Positions 1 to 5,495 are shown, counted from the first letter of the stretch. The stretch: DNA of 8,198 nucleotides from an uncultured Verrucomicrobiales bacterium (GCA_937893015.1 CALBJX010000073.1:1-8198); one strand, 5' to 3'. The notes: generated by a model from the letters alone, not told the origin. A program made the numbers and translations.

Positions 1-1188
1 CACGTGGTGGCTCACAAGTGTGCGCAGATGGCGGATGTCTACAAGGAGATTCATCTGGCCTCGCGCACCAAGAGCAAGTGCGACGCGATTGCGGCGGATG
101 TGCTTGCCCGCGAAGGTGTGTCCATCACGACGCATGCCGTGGATGCCGATGATGTGGCGGCGACCGTCGCCCTGCTGAAAGAGATTAAGCCCGACCTTGT
201 GCTCAACGTCGCGCTGCCTTATCAGGACCTCCCCCTCATGGACGCCTGTCTGGAGGCGGGCGTGCACTATATGGACACCGCCAACTACGAGCCCCGCGAT
301 GTCGCTAAGTTCGAGTACAGCTGGCAGTGGGCGTACCAGGAGCGTTTCGAGAAGGCGGGCCTCTTCGCTCTGCTCGGCTCCGGCTTCGACCCCGGTGTGA
401 CCAACGTGTACACCGCCTGGGCGCTCAAGCACCACTTCGACGAGATTGAATACCTCGACATCATCGATGTGAACGGCGGCGACCACGGGCAGGCCTTCGC
501 CACCAACTTCAACCCGGAAATCAACATCCGCGAGGTGTCCGCCCCCTGCCGCCATTGGGAGCACGGCGATTTCCAAGAGACGGGCGCCATGAGCCTGCAT
601 CAGCCCTTCACCTGCCCGAACGGCGTGGGCACCTACGAGATTTACCGCATGTACCACGAGGAGATGGAATCCCTCGTGAAGCACATCCCCACCATCAAGC
701 GCGCCCAGTTCTGGATGTCCTTCTCCCCGAACTACATCAACCACCTCACAGTGCTCAAGAATGTGGGCATGACCCGCATCGACCCCGTGATGTACAACGG
801 CGTGGAGATTGTGCCCCTGCAGTTCCTCAAGGCCGTGCTGCCCAACCCCGGCGACCTCGGCAAGACCACGCACGGCCGCACCTGCATCGGCTGCGTGATT
901 CAGGGCAAGAAGGACGGCAAGTACAAGGCCGTCTACATCTACAACATCTGCGACCACGAGGCCTGCTTTGCGGAAGTCGGCTCTCAGGCCATCTCCTACA
1001 CCACGGGCGTGCCTGCGGCCATCGGCGGCAGCATGATTCTCTCCGGCACATGGAGCGGCAAGGGCGTGTTCAACATGGAACAGAACGACCCCGATCCCTT
1101 CATGGACGCCCTCAACAAGTATGGGCTGCCCTGGGAGTGCATCGAACTCACGCAGGAACAGGCTGAGAGTCTGACCGTGGCGAAGTAA
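1..1188 (+). CDS. Carboxynorspermidine synthase / saccharopine dehydrogenase family protein, 5' partial
   Basis: The reading frame is open from base 1 and ends at TAA 1186-1188, giving 395 visible residues. The first residues (HVVAHKCAQ) normally follow the GxGGVG nucleotide-binding loop, so roughly 15 N-terminal residues and the start codon lie outside the window; the in-frame GTG codons at 4 and 7 are not believable starts. Visible family landmarks are LASRTKSK (end of the second Rossmann strand, NADP side), PDLVLNVALPYQD, HYMDTANYE, GSGFDPGVTN, VNGGDHG, and the C-terminal block YTTGVPAAIGG with DPDPF and GLPWE. Family members reductively condense aspartate semialdehyde with a diamine to give carboxy(nor)spermidine in the alternative polyamine pathway, in the cytoplasm. 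Related saccharopine reductases are the main alternative, but the C-terminal block fits the carboxynorspermidine group better. No decarboxylase partner is visible. A strong terminator follows 49 nt after the stop. Confidence 0.88.
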   Translation, partial: HVVAHKCAQMADVYKEIHLASRTKSKCDAIAADVLAREGVSITTHAVDADDVAATVALLKEIKPDLVLNVALPYQDLPLMDACLEAGVHYMDTANYEPRDVAKFEYSWQWAYQERFEKAGLFALLGSGFDPGVTNVYTAWALKHHFDEIEYLDIIDVNGGDHGQAFATNFNPEINIREVSAPCRHWEHGDFQETGAMSLHQPFTCPNGVGTYEIYRMYHEEMESLVKHIPTIKRAQFWMSFSPNYINHLTVLKNVGMTRIDPVMYNGVEIVPLQFLKAVLPNPGDLGKTTHGRTCIGCVIQGKKDGKYKAVYIYNICDHEACFAEVGSQAISYTTGVPAAIGGSMILSGTWSGKGVFNMEQNDPDPFMDALNKYGLPWECIELTQEQAESLTVAK

Positions 1189-1237
1189 GACGCCCGGATA
1201 TTGGAATCTTCCCTCTCGGTTCGCCCGGCGGGAAGAC

Positions 1238-1274
1238 AAAAAAACGATCTGACGTTTGCGTCAGATCGTTTTTT
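1238..1274. terminator. Bidirectional intrinsic terminator between the dehydrogenase and HU genes
   Basis: A perfect 10-bp stem (CGATCTGACG, 1245-1254, pairing with 1259-1268) closes on a 4-nt TTTG loop. It is flanked by seven A on the left and six T on the right, so a U-tract follows the hairpin in both directions. It sits between the converging ends of the plus-strand dehydrogenase (stop 1188) and the minus-strand HU gene (stop 1297) and should end both transcripts. Confidence 0.93.
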
Positions 1275-1296
1275 GTTTCGGAGTTTGTCCTTGTTG

Positions 1297-1563
1297 TTAG
1301 CCCTTGAGGGAGGAAGAGGCCTTGAAGGTCACCGCGGTGGAAGCGGGGATTTGGACGGCTTCGCCCGTGCGGGGATTGCGGCCCATGCGGGCGGGGCGCT
1401 TCTTGGTTTCGAAGGTGCCGAAACCGACGAGCTGCACCTTCTCGGTGGCGACAGCCTTGGTGATGGCGGTAAGGGTGGCGTTGAGAGCAGCGGCGGCGCA
1501 CTTGGTGGTGGCACCTTCGCCGAGCTCGGCACGGATGGCATCGATAAGCTGAGTCTTGTTCAT
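1297..1563 (-). CDS. HU family DNA-binding protein
   Basis: An 88-residue protein, close to the usual 90 for HU. It has an N-terminal helical dimerisation region (MNKTQLIDAIRAEL... to about residue 43), then the signature GFGTFETKKRPARMGRNPRTGE (47-68) of the beta-arm; Pro64 in RNPRTGE matches the proline that intercalates into bent DNA in HU/IHF. HU dimers bend and compact the chromosome and help replication, recombination and regulation. Sequence alone does not separate HU-alpha, HU-beta and IHF types, so no symbol is given. The gene is monocistronic, with its own -10 box (1600-1605), a leader hairpin and the shared terminator downstream. The ATG at 1563 has no Shine-Dalgarno sequence; it is chosen because the protein starts exactly where HU proteins start. 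Confidence 0.95.
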   Translation of the reverse strand: MNKTQLIDAIRAELGEGATTKCAAAALNATLTAITKAVATEKVQLVGFGTFETKKRPARMGRNPRTGEAVQIPASTAVTFKASSSLKG

Positions 1564-1574
1564 AATCGGATGTT

Positions 1575-1594
1575 CACGCGGGGATGTCCGCGTG
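1575..1594 (-). promoter_or_regulatory. Leader hairpin at the predicted 5' end of HU mRNA
   Basis: CACGCGG (1575-1581) pairs perfectly with CCGCGTG (1588-1594), a 7-bp GC-rich stem with a 6-nt loop. With the -10 box at 1600-1605, transcription should begin near 1593, so the hairpin would form the extreme 5' end of the mRNA, 11 nt before the ATG. Such 5' hairpins commonly protect mRNAs from decay; a role in controlling HU translation is an inference. Confidence 0.55.
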
Positions 1595-1599
1595 GGTGC

Positions 1600-1629
1600 A
1601 TTATAGCAATCCGTTCGACCTTAGCGCAA
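1600..1629 (-). promoter_or_regulatory. Sigma-70-type promoter for HU
   Basis: On the minus strand there is a consensus -10 box TATAAT (1600-1605). Eighteen nt upstream is TTGCGC (1624-1629), a weak -35 box matching TTG only. The predicted start site is near 1593, giving a leader of about 30 nt. The -10 is strong evidence; the -35 is tentative. Confidence 0.65.
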
Positions 1630-1711
1630 GCCTTTATTGTGTCTTTTTCTATCTGATTGAGTGAGTTGCGCGGAAGCGAGATGCGGATAAATGGGGATTT
1701 GTCGGGATGAA

Positions 1712-1739
1712 TGTACGATGTACGAGGTACGATGTACGA
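1712..1739 (+). repeat. Four tandem 7-bp repeats, left arm of the element
   Basis: Four consecutive heptamers: TGTACGA, TGTACGA, GGTACGA, TGTACGA. Each unit carries the palindrome GTAC. The next bases are AGTTTGAG, comparable with AGTCAAAT beside the right-arm array when that is read on the minus strand. Confidence 0.9.
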
Positions 1740-1780
1740 AGTTTGAGTTCCGCTCGCTACGCTCGCCGGCTAAAAGGAAG

Positions 1781-1833
1781 AAGGACGCAAAGCGTCTATC
1801 AAGGTTTTACGTATCCAAACGCTCTGCGTTCTT
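1781..1833. repeat. Inner hairpin of the inverted-repeat element
   Basis: AAGGACGCAAAGCGT (1781-1795) pairs with ACGCTCTGCGTTCTT (1819-1833): 13 Watson-Crick pairs, one G-U pair and one mismatch, with a loop of about 23 nt. It forms the tip of the larger palindrome. Confidence 0.7.
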
Positions 1834-1847
1834 TGTCCCTTTTCCTT

Positions 1848-1864
1848 GCGCGGCATAGCCGCGC
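1848..1864. repeat. Perfect 7-bp palindrome GCGCGGC-ATA-GCCGCGC
   Basis: A perfect GC-rich stem-loop with a 3-nt loop inside the right half of the element. The left half has a different GC-rich block at the equivalent place (CGCTCG-CTA-CGCTCG, about 1751-1765), so the two halves are not simple copies of each other here. Confidence 0.75.
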
Positions 1865-1876
1865 CTAAATTTGACT

Positions 1877-1904
1877 TCGTACATCGTAAATCGTAAATCG
1901 TACA
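1877..1904 (-). repeat. Four tandem 7-bp repeats, right arm of the element
   Basis: On the plus strand the units are TCGTACA, TCGTAAA, TCGTAAA, TCGTACA, which read TGTACGA, TTTACGA, TTTACGA, TGTACGA on the minus strand. The unit number and phase match the left-arm array, but two units carry a G-to-T change that removes the GTAC palindrome. Confidence 0.9.
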
Positions 1905-1929
1905 TCCCGACAAATCCTCATTTGTCTCT

Positions 1930-2709
1930 CTACGCCAGTCGGCCGTAGCTCTTCACCTCGCCGTCTACGAGGTCCACGGCGTAGGGGGTGGCGTGTTTGA
2001 ACCACGCGCCTGTGTTGTAGATGCGGCGGGCACCATGGCGCGTGGCAAGGCCGCGGTGGAAGTGCCCGAGGATGAGCGTTTCCGCCTCGGGGAAGTAGCG
2101 GCGGGCAAAGCGTTCCGCGCGGATGCCGCAGAAAAGCCAGCAGAGCACGATGCCGAGGGGGCGTTGCGGCGGCCAGAAGCAGTGGAGGAAGCCGCGCAGG
2201 TAGCGGTTGCGGATGGCGCGGCGCATGATGGGCGGTGTGAGCTGTGCCATGGCGCGGGAGAGCTCCAGCCGCGAGACGAGGTCGGTGTCCGCATCGGCAA
2301 AGGAGCGGATGCAGGCGCGGCACTTTTCCTTGTTGTTCAGGTATTCCCAGCTCCACGGCGCGACTTCCTTGTAGAGCGCGTGCCCGTGCATGATGATCAC
2401 GCGGCCGCCCCAGAGCTTCACTAGCAGGGGCTCGACATCGGGGTCGTGGTTGCCCGCGATTTCGATGAGCTGCACCCCGCGTTCGCGGCAGAGAGAACGA
2501 AAACGTTCACGTGCGGCGAGCCCGCGCTCCTGCCACTCGTTCGGGCGTGTCTCCGCCAAATCACCCGCGGAAATGAGGATGTCCGCGCCCTCCAGCACCC
2601 GCAGCATGGCCGCTTCACCGGGCACTTCGCAGCGCTCGTGGCCGAGGTGCCAGTCGGAAATGACGCGCACGCGCGCTCCTTGAGGCGGAGTGAACTCCAA
2701 AATGCTCAT
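1930..2709 (-). CDS. Calcineurin-like metallophosphoesterase
   Basis: A 259-residue protein with the full set of metallophosphoesterase metal-binding motifs in order: DWH (19-21), GDxxE (49-53), GNHD (86-89), HGH (108-110) and GHFH (215-218). The five motifs predict a two-metal phosphoesterase or phosphodiesterase. The substrate cannot be read from sequence; the motif order and size resemble UDP-2,3-diacylglucosamine hydrolase-like (LpxH-like) enzymes, but GNHD replaces the GNRD usual in LpxH, so I give no symbol. Between 140 and 210 there is a basic helical region with a hydrophobic stretch (about 184-196), possibly for membrane or lipid contact. It is the last gene of the minus-strand cluster, 49 nt after the rRNA methyltransferase gene, and a heptamer array lies in that gap. 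No Shine-Dalgarno is seen; a TATAAA at 2721-2726 could give it its own short-leader transcript. The start keeps the whole first strand VRVISDWH. Confidence 0.88.
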   Translation of the reverse strand: MSILEFTPPQGARVRVISDWHLGHERCEVPGEAAMLRVLEGADILISAGDLAETRPNEWQERGLAARERFRSLCRERGVQLIEIAGNHDPDVEPLLVKLWGGRVIIMHGHALYKEVAPWSWEYLNNKEKCRACIRSFADADTDLVSRLELSRAMAQLTPPIMRRAIRNRYLRGFLHCFWPPQRPLGIVLCWLFCGIRAERFARRYFPEAETLILGHFHRGLATRHGARRIYNTGAWFKHATPYAVDLVDGEVKSYGRLA

Positions 2710-2720
2710 AGATTCACGCT

Positions 2721-2726
2721 TTTATA
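2721..2726 (-). promoter_or_regulatory. Candidate -10 box for the metallophosphoesterase gene
   Basis: TATAAA on the minus strand, 11 nt before the ATG at 2709. A start site about 7 nt downstream would leave a leader of only about 5 nt. No good -35 box is visible; that position falls within the heptamer array. The gene may simply be co-transcribed with the upstream genes. Confidence 0.35.
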
Positions 2727-2728
2727 CT

Positions 2729-2756
2729 TCGTACATCGTACATCGTACTTCGTACA
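2729..2756 (-). repeat. Four tandem 7-bp repeats, isolated third array
   Basis: Plus-strand units are TCGTACA, TCGTACA, TCGTACT, TCGTACA, preceded by ACT as in the right arm at 1874-1876. The array has the same unit, number of units and orientation as the array at 1877-1904, but has no inverted partner here. It occupies most of the 49-nt gap between the rRNA methyltransferase stop and the phosphoesterase start, so it is transcribed if these genes share an mRNA. Confidence 0.9.
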
Positions 2757-2758
2757 TG

Positions 2759-3358
2759 TCATGCGCGCTGGCGGACAGCTTCATACAGGCAGACGCCCGT
2801 GGCGACGGAGACATTGAGGCAGGGCACCGTGCCCGCCATGGGGATGCGGACGAGGAAGTCGCAATTCTCCTCCGTCAGACGGCGCATGCCGTCGCCCTCC
2901 GCGCCCATTACCAGCGCAATGCCGCCCTTGAAGTCGATGTCGTAGAGCGAGCGGTCGCCGTGGTCGGAGGTGCCGACAAACCAAAGCCCCGCTTCCTTCA
3001 TGCTCTTCATGGTGCGGGCGAGGTTCGTCACTTGGATGAAGGGAATCTTTTCCGCCGCGCCCACGGAGACGCGCAGCACGGTCTCGGTGATGCCCACGGA
3101 CTTGTCCTTGGGCGCGATGACGGCGGCGACACCCGCGCCGTCCGCCGTGCGGAGAATGGCACCGAGGTTGTGCGGGTCCTGGATGCAGTCCAGCACGAGG
3201 TAGAGCCCCTGCGGCTGAGCGTCCAAAATGGCATTCAAATCGCCCTCGTCGCCGGGCTTGATGACGATTTGCGCGGGCTTGCGCTCAAATTTCTCGAAGC
3301 GGGCTTCGGCCTTGGCGGTGTGCTTGTTGGGGCGGGCGGTGCGGTCGTGCGGTTTCAT
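2759..3358 (-). CDS. rlmB: SpoU/TrmH-family RNA 2'-O-methyltransferase, RlmB-like, short form
   Basis: A 199-residue SPOUT methyltransferase. The three family motifs are clear: DCIQDPHNLGAILRTADGAG (57-76), the SAM-binding VMGAEGDGM (150-158), and IPMAGTVPCLNVSVA (172-186) leading into LYEAVRQR at the end. The whole catalytic domain reads like RlmB, which methylates the ribose of G2251 in 23S rRNA using S-adenosylmethionine. RlmB is usually about 245 residues with an N-terminal L30e-like RNA-binding domain; here only about 50 residues precede the catalytic domain, rich in Lys and Arg, so that domain is absent or replaced by a basic tail. In motif III, PCLNVSVA replaces the common SSLNVSVA. 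The ATG overlaps the tcdA stop (ATGA, 3355-3358), which fixes the start and suggests translational coupling. A related TrmH-type enzyme with another RNA target is possible. Confidence 0.85.
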   Translation of the reverse strand: MKPHDRTARPNKHTAKAEARFEKFERKPAQIVIKPGDEGDLNAILDAQPQGLYLVLDCIQDPHNLGAILRTADGAGVAAVIAPKDKSVGITETVLRVSVGAAEKIPFIQVTNLARTMKSMKEAGLWFVGTSDHGDRSLYDIDFKGGIALVMGAEGDGMRRLTEENCDFLVRIPMAGTVPCLNVSVATGVCLYEAVRQRA

Positions 3359-4143
3359 GCGGTGGGGGTGTCAGTCGTTAAAATCCGGAGGGCGGCTCCT
3401 GCGGCCATGAAGCCGAAGGTGCCGGTCACATGGGTGGCGGAGCCGAAGCCGTTCGCGCAGCCGATGCCGCCCTTTTGGTTGGCTTCGCGCTCCGTGCTCA
3501 CGCTGCCGTCGCACTTCGGGAAGCGCGGGCGTTCGGGCGAGTACACGCAGGGAATGCCGATGTCGGGGCACTTGTCGTGCAGGGGAAAATCGTAGTCCTG
3601 CCGCAGGCGTTTGCGGAGCTGTGAGAGCATGTTGTCCCCGCAGGTGCGCGCCAAATCCGCCACGGTGATGCAGGCGGCATCGATACGCCCGCCCGCGCCG
3701 CCGCAGGTCACCACGGGTACGCCGCGGCGGCGGCATTCCGCGATGAGGTGGGCCTTCGGGCGCATGGCATCGATGGCATCCACGACCACATCGGGCGCGG
3801 TGTCGAAGAGGCGTTCGGGGTGCTTTTCGGTGTAGAAGGCAAAGACGGGCTCCACGGCAATCTCGGGGTTGATGAGGCGCAGGCGCTCCGCCATGACATC
3901 CACCTTCGCCTTGCCGTAGCTGTCACCCAGCGCGTGAATCTGCCTGTTCGTGTTGGTGATGCAGAGGTCATCCATATCCAGCAGGATGATGGTACCCACA
4001 CCGCTGCGCGCCAACGCCTCCGCCGCCCACGAGCCCACGCCGCCGATGCCCACGACCGCCACGCGCGCCGAGGCCAGACGCTCCGCCTGCGGAACGCCGT
4101 ACAGGCGGGCAATGCCGCCGAATCGCTGGGTGTCGAGAGTCAT
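3355..4143 (-). CDS. tcdA: tRNA threonylcarbamoyladenosine dehydratase (TcdA/CsdL), ThiF/E1-like
   Basis: A 262-residue E1-like enzyme, near the 268 of E. coli TcdA and aligning along its whole length. Landmarks are RFGGIARLYG (7-16), the nucleotide-binding loop GIGGVG (32-37), DMDD (56-59), TNTNRQIHAL (63-72), Lys80 in the YGKAKVDVMAER block, DAIDAMRPK (123-131) and TCGGAGGRID. The C-terminal ANGFGSATHVTGTFGFMA matches the TcdA-specific end. TcdA uses ATP to dehydrate t6A37 to cyclic ct6A in ANN-decoding tRNAs, which improves decoding. It usually works with the CsdA/CsdE sulfur carriers, which are not in this window. The start ATG overlaps the ymdB stop (4140-4143), and its stop overlaps the next ATG (3355-3358). 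There is no Shine-Dalgarno, as expected for coupled translation. Several cysteines cluster between the middle and the C-terminal part (KCPDIGIPC, KCDG, GCANG). Confidence 0.93.
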   Translation of the reverse strand: MTLDTQRFGGIARLYGVPQAERLASARVAVVGIGGVGSWAAEALARSGVGTIILLDMDDLCITNTNRQIHALGDSYGKAKVDVMAERLRLINPEIAVEPVFAFYTEKHPERLFDTAPDVVVDAIDAMRPKAHLIAECRRRGVPVVTCGGAGGRIDAACITVADLARTCGDNMLSQLRKRLRQDYDFPLHDKCPDIGIPCVYSPERPRFPKCDGSVSTEREANQKGGIGCANGFGSATHVTGTFGFMAAGAALRILTTDTPTA

Positions 4144-4937
4144 TTGTCGTAGCTGCGGTTGATGCGTTCAATCGAAAGAGCCTTTCCGCTTTCCAGGTCG
4201 ATGCGGACGGCTGCGCCGTTCACCTGCGCGGGCCACGGGCCGATGGGAAACTTGCAGGGCAGGGCGGTGATGCAGCCCTCCAGCACAGCCTCGCGGTCGC
4301 GGCCGATGACGCCGTCGCGGGAACCGCACATGCCGACATCCGTCAGCGCGGCCGTGCCGCCGGGCAGGAGGCGCTCATCCGCCGTCTGTACATGCGTGTG
4401 CGTGCCGACGACGGCGGAGGCGAGGCCGTCCAGCCGCCATGCCGCCGCGATTTTCTCGCTGGTCGTCTCGCCGTGGAAATCGCAGAAGAGGGCGCATGCT
4501 TCTCCGCGGAGCCGCGTTGCTTCCTCGTAGCCGAGCGTAAAGGGGTTGTCCGCCCCGGGGCGCAGGAAGGTGCGGCCGATGAGGCAGAGCACCGCCACTT
4601 TGCCCTTGGGCGTGTCGAGCACACAGGAACCGCGCCCGGGGGTGCCGCTCTGGTGGTTGAAGGGGCGCAGCACGTGCGCGGCCTCCTCCTTGTCCAGCCA
4701 CGAAATCAGCTCCTGTTGGTCCCACGCGTGGTCGCCCAGCGTGATGACATCCACCCCGTTGCGGAAGAATTCCTCGCAGAGTTTCGGGGTGATGCCCCGC
4801 CCGCCCGCGGCGTTCTCTCCATTCACGATGACGGCATCCGCCCCGAACTCGGTGCGCAGCTCGGGCAGGGCGCGGTAGAGGGCTTCGCGCCCCACGTCGC
4901 CCACCACATCACCGAAGAAGAGGAGAGTCAGCGTCAT
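4140..4937 (-). CDS. ymdB: YmdB family metallophosphoesterase (Bacillus YmdB type, TIGR00282-like)
   Basis: A 265-residue member of the YmdB phosphodiesterase family (unrelated to E. coli YmdB, a macrodomain protein). Motifs in order: GDVVGDVGR (9-17, metal ligand Asp10), NGENAAGG (39-46, Glu41 and Asn42), LGDHAWDQ (67-74), FHGETTSEK (154-162, His155), and VGTHTHVQTADE (177-188, His180 and His182), then LPGGTAALTDVGMCG. The Bacillus enzyme hydrolyses cyclic nucleotides and affects biofilm and motility decisions; the role here is inferred by family only. The unusual point is Asp69 where the family normally has the metal-ligand Asn of LGNH. The frame stays open upstream to 5150, but that extension is low-complexity Arg/Pro/His translated antisense-like from usp. 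ATG 4937 is chosen because it starts directly before the first beta strand and overlaps the usp stop as ATGA (4934-4937). Confidence 0.9.
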   Translation of the reverse strand: MTLTLLFFGDVVGDVGREALYRALPELRTEFGADAVIVNGENAAGGRGITPKLCEEFFRNGVDVITLGDHAWDQQELISWLDKEEAAHVLRPFNHQSGTPGRGSCVLDTPKGKVAVLCLIGRTFLRPGADNPFTLGYEEATRLRGEACALFCDFHGETTSEKIAAAWRLDGLASAVVGTHTHVQTADERLLPGGTAALTDVGMCGSRDGVIGRDREAVLEGCITALPCKFPIGPWPAQVNGAAVRIDLESGKALSIERINRSYDK

Positions 4938-5425
4938 GCGTGTCGGGGAGAGCAGGGGACGATGGTCACGGGGATGCGGGCGGCGCGCATGAGCTTTTCC
5001 GCCGTGTTGCCGAGCAGAATGCTGGTGAGCAGGCTGTGGTGGCGGTTGCCGATGACGAGGGTGTCGACATGGTGGCGTTCGCAGAACTCGTTCACGCAGT
5101 CCACGATGTCGTCCGCTTCCTCCGCCTTGGCGTAGATGGGGATATTCCACTTCTCGCGCAGTTCCTCGCCCAGCTTCTTAGCGCGGGCATCCGCCAGCGT
5201 CAGTACCTGTGCGGCGTCCTCCGCCGAGGGCAGCACGGCCTCCGTTCCCGGCACAAAGGAGCTCATATCCGCCTCGCCCAAGGTGCCCGCCACATCAATC
5301 ATGCAGGGCTCCACGGCGTGCAGCAGATACATCTTGCCCCCGCACAGGCGCACCAGATTGGCGGCGTAGTCAAGAACGGGGCGGTTTTCTTCGGAAAAAT
5401 CCGTAGCGGCGAGAATGCGTACCAT
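4934..5425 (-). CDS. Universal stress protein (UspA family)
   Basis: A 163-residue single-domain universal stress protein. The N-terminus ILAATDFSEENRPVLDYAANL has the conserved Asp9 and the Ser-rich first loop; the C-terminus VIGNRHHSLLTSILLGNTAEKLMRAARIPVTIVP is the typical ending. The ATP-binding pattern Gx2Gx9G(S/T) is altered: Gly126, His129 in place of the middle Gly, Gly139, then Asn140-Thr141. ATP binding is therefore uncertain. Usp proteins are cytoplasmic, dimeric, and induced by starvation or stress; the molecular role of this one is unknown. The central loop (about 45-70) is longer than in small Usp proteins. It is the first gene of the minus-strand operon, and its TGA overlaps the ymdB ATG. 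A TAAAAT -10 box with an upstream TG lies 6 nt before the ATG, suggesting a leaderless transcript. Confidence 0.93.
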   Translation of the reverse strand: MVRILAATDFSEENRPVLDYAANLVRLCGGKMYLLHAVEPCMIDVAGTLGEADMSSFVPGTEAVLPSAEDAAQVLTLADARAKKLGEELREKWNIPIYAKAEEADDIVDCVNEFCERHHVDTLVIGNRHHSLLTSILLGNTAEKLMRAARIPVTIVPCSPRHA

Positions 5426-5431
5426 GCGCGT

Positions 5432-5460
5432 ATTTTATCACCGCTGCACCTTGCGGAAAA
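5432..5460 (-). promoter_or_regulatory. Extended -10 promoter for the usp operon
   Basis: On the minus strand TG-A-TAAAAT places the -10 at 5432-5437 with the extended TG motif. Seventeen nt upstream is TTTTCC (5455-5460), a poor -35, as is common with extended -10 promoters. The last base of the -10 is 6 nt before the ATG at 5425, so the start site would fall on or next to the start codon. Confidence 0.6.
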
Positions 5461-5495
5461 GCCTAAAACGCGCCTACCGAAGAGAAAAACGCGTA

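Larger units (their letters stand above)
1689..1923. repeat. Long imperfect inverted-repeat (MITE-like or REP-like) element
   Basis: The outer arms 1689-1709 and 1903-1923 are inverted copies that differ at one of 21 bases (AAATGRGGATTTGTCGGGATG). Immediately inside each arm are four 7-bp units (1712-1739 and 1877-1904), again in inverted orientation. Further in, 1781-1795 and 1819-1833 pair over 13 of 15 bases, leaving a loop of about 23 nt. The whole 235-bp unit can therefore fold as one long interrupted hairpin on either strand. It contains no credible ORF and no transposase, and I see no clear target-site duplication. It ends 6 nt from the phosphoesterase stop codon, so in RNA it would form the 3' end of the operon transcript; no ordinary intrinsic terminator is present there. 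It also separates that transcript from the HU promoter. Whether it is mobile is unknown. Confidence 0.8.

Noticed and set aside
1712..1904. Heptamer arrays considered as a small CRISPR array
   Set aside because: The units are 7 bp and directly adjacent with no spacers, and the arrays are inverted copies; no cas gene is present.
1689..1923. Insertion sequence with a transposase
   Set aside because: At 235 bp and without a coding frame it cannot be an autonomous IS; no target duplication could be recognised. It is kept only as a MITE-like or REP-like repeat.
1865..2356. Minus-strand frame of 163 codons over the phosphoesterase 3' end and repeat element
   Set aside because: It is out of frame with the conserved phosphoesterase, and its last part is a translation of the repeat units.
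2690..3595. Plus-strand frame of 301 codons over the rlmB/tcdA region
   Set aside because: It starts in the heptamer array and is antisense to two conserved genes; its first residues are only a translation of the repeat.
4392..5135. Open frame of 247 codons on the plus strand across ymdB and usp
   Set aside because: It is antisense to two well-supported genes, and no family motif is seen in its product.
4938..5150. N-terminal extension of the YmdB reading frame up to 5150
   Set aside because: It is Arg/Pro/His-rich, overlaps usp in another frame, and YmdB proteins start at the strand encoded just after ATG 4937, which overlaps the usp stop.
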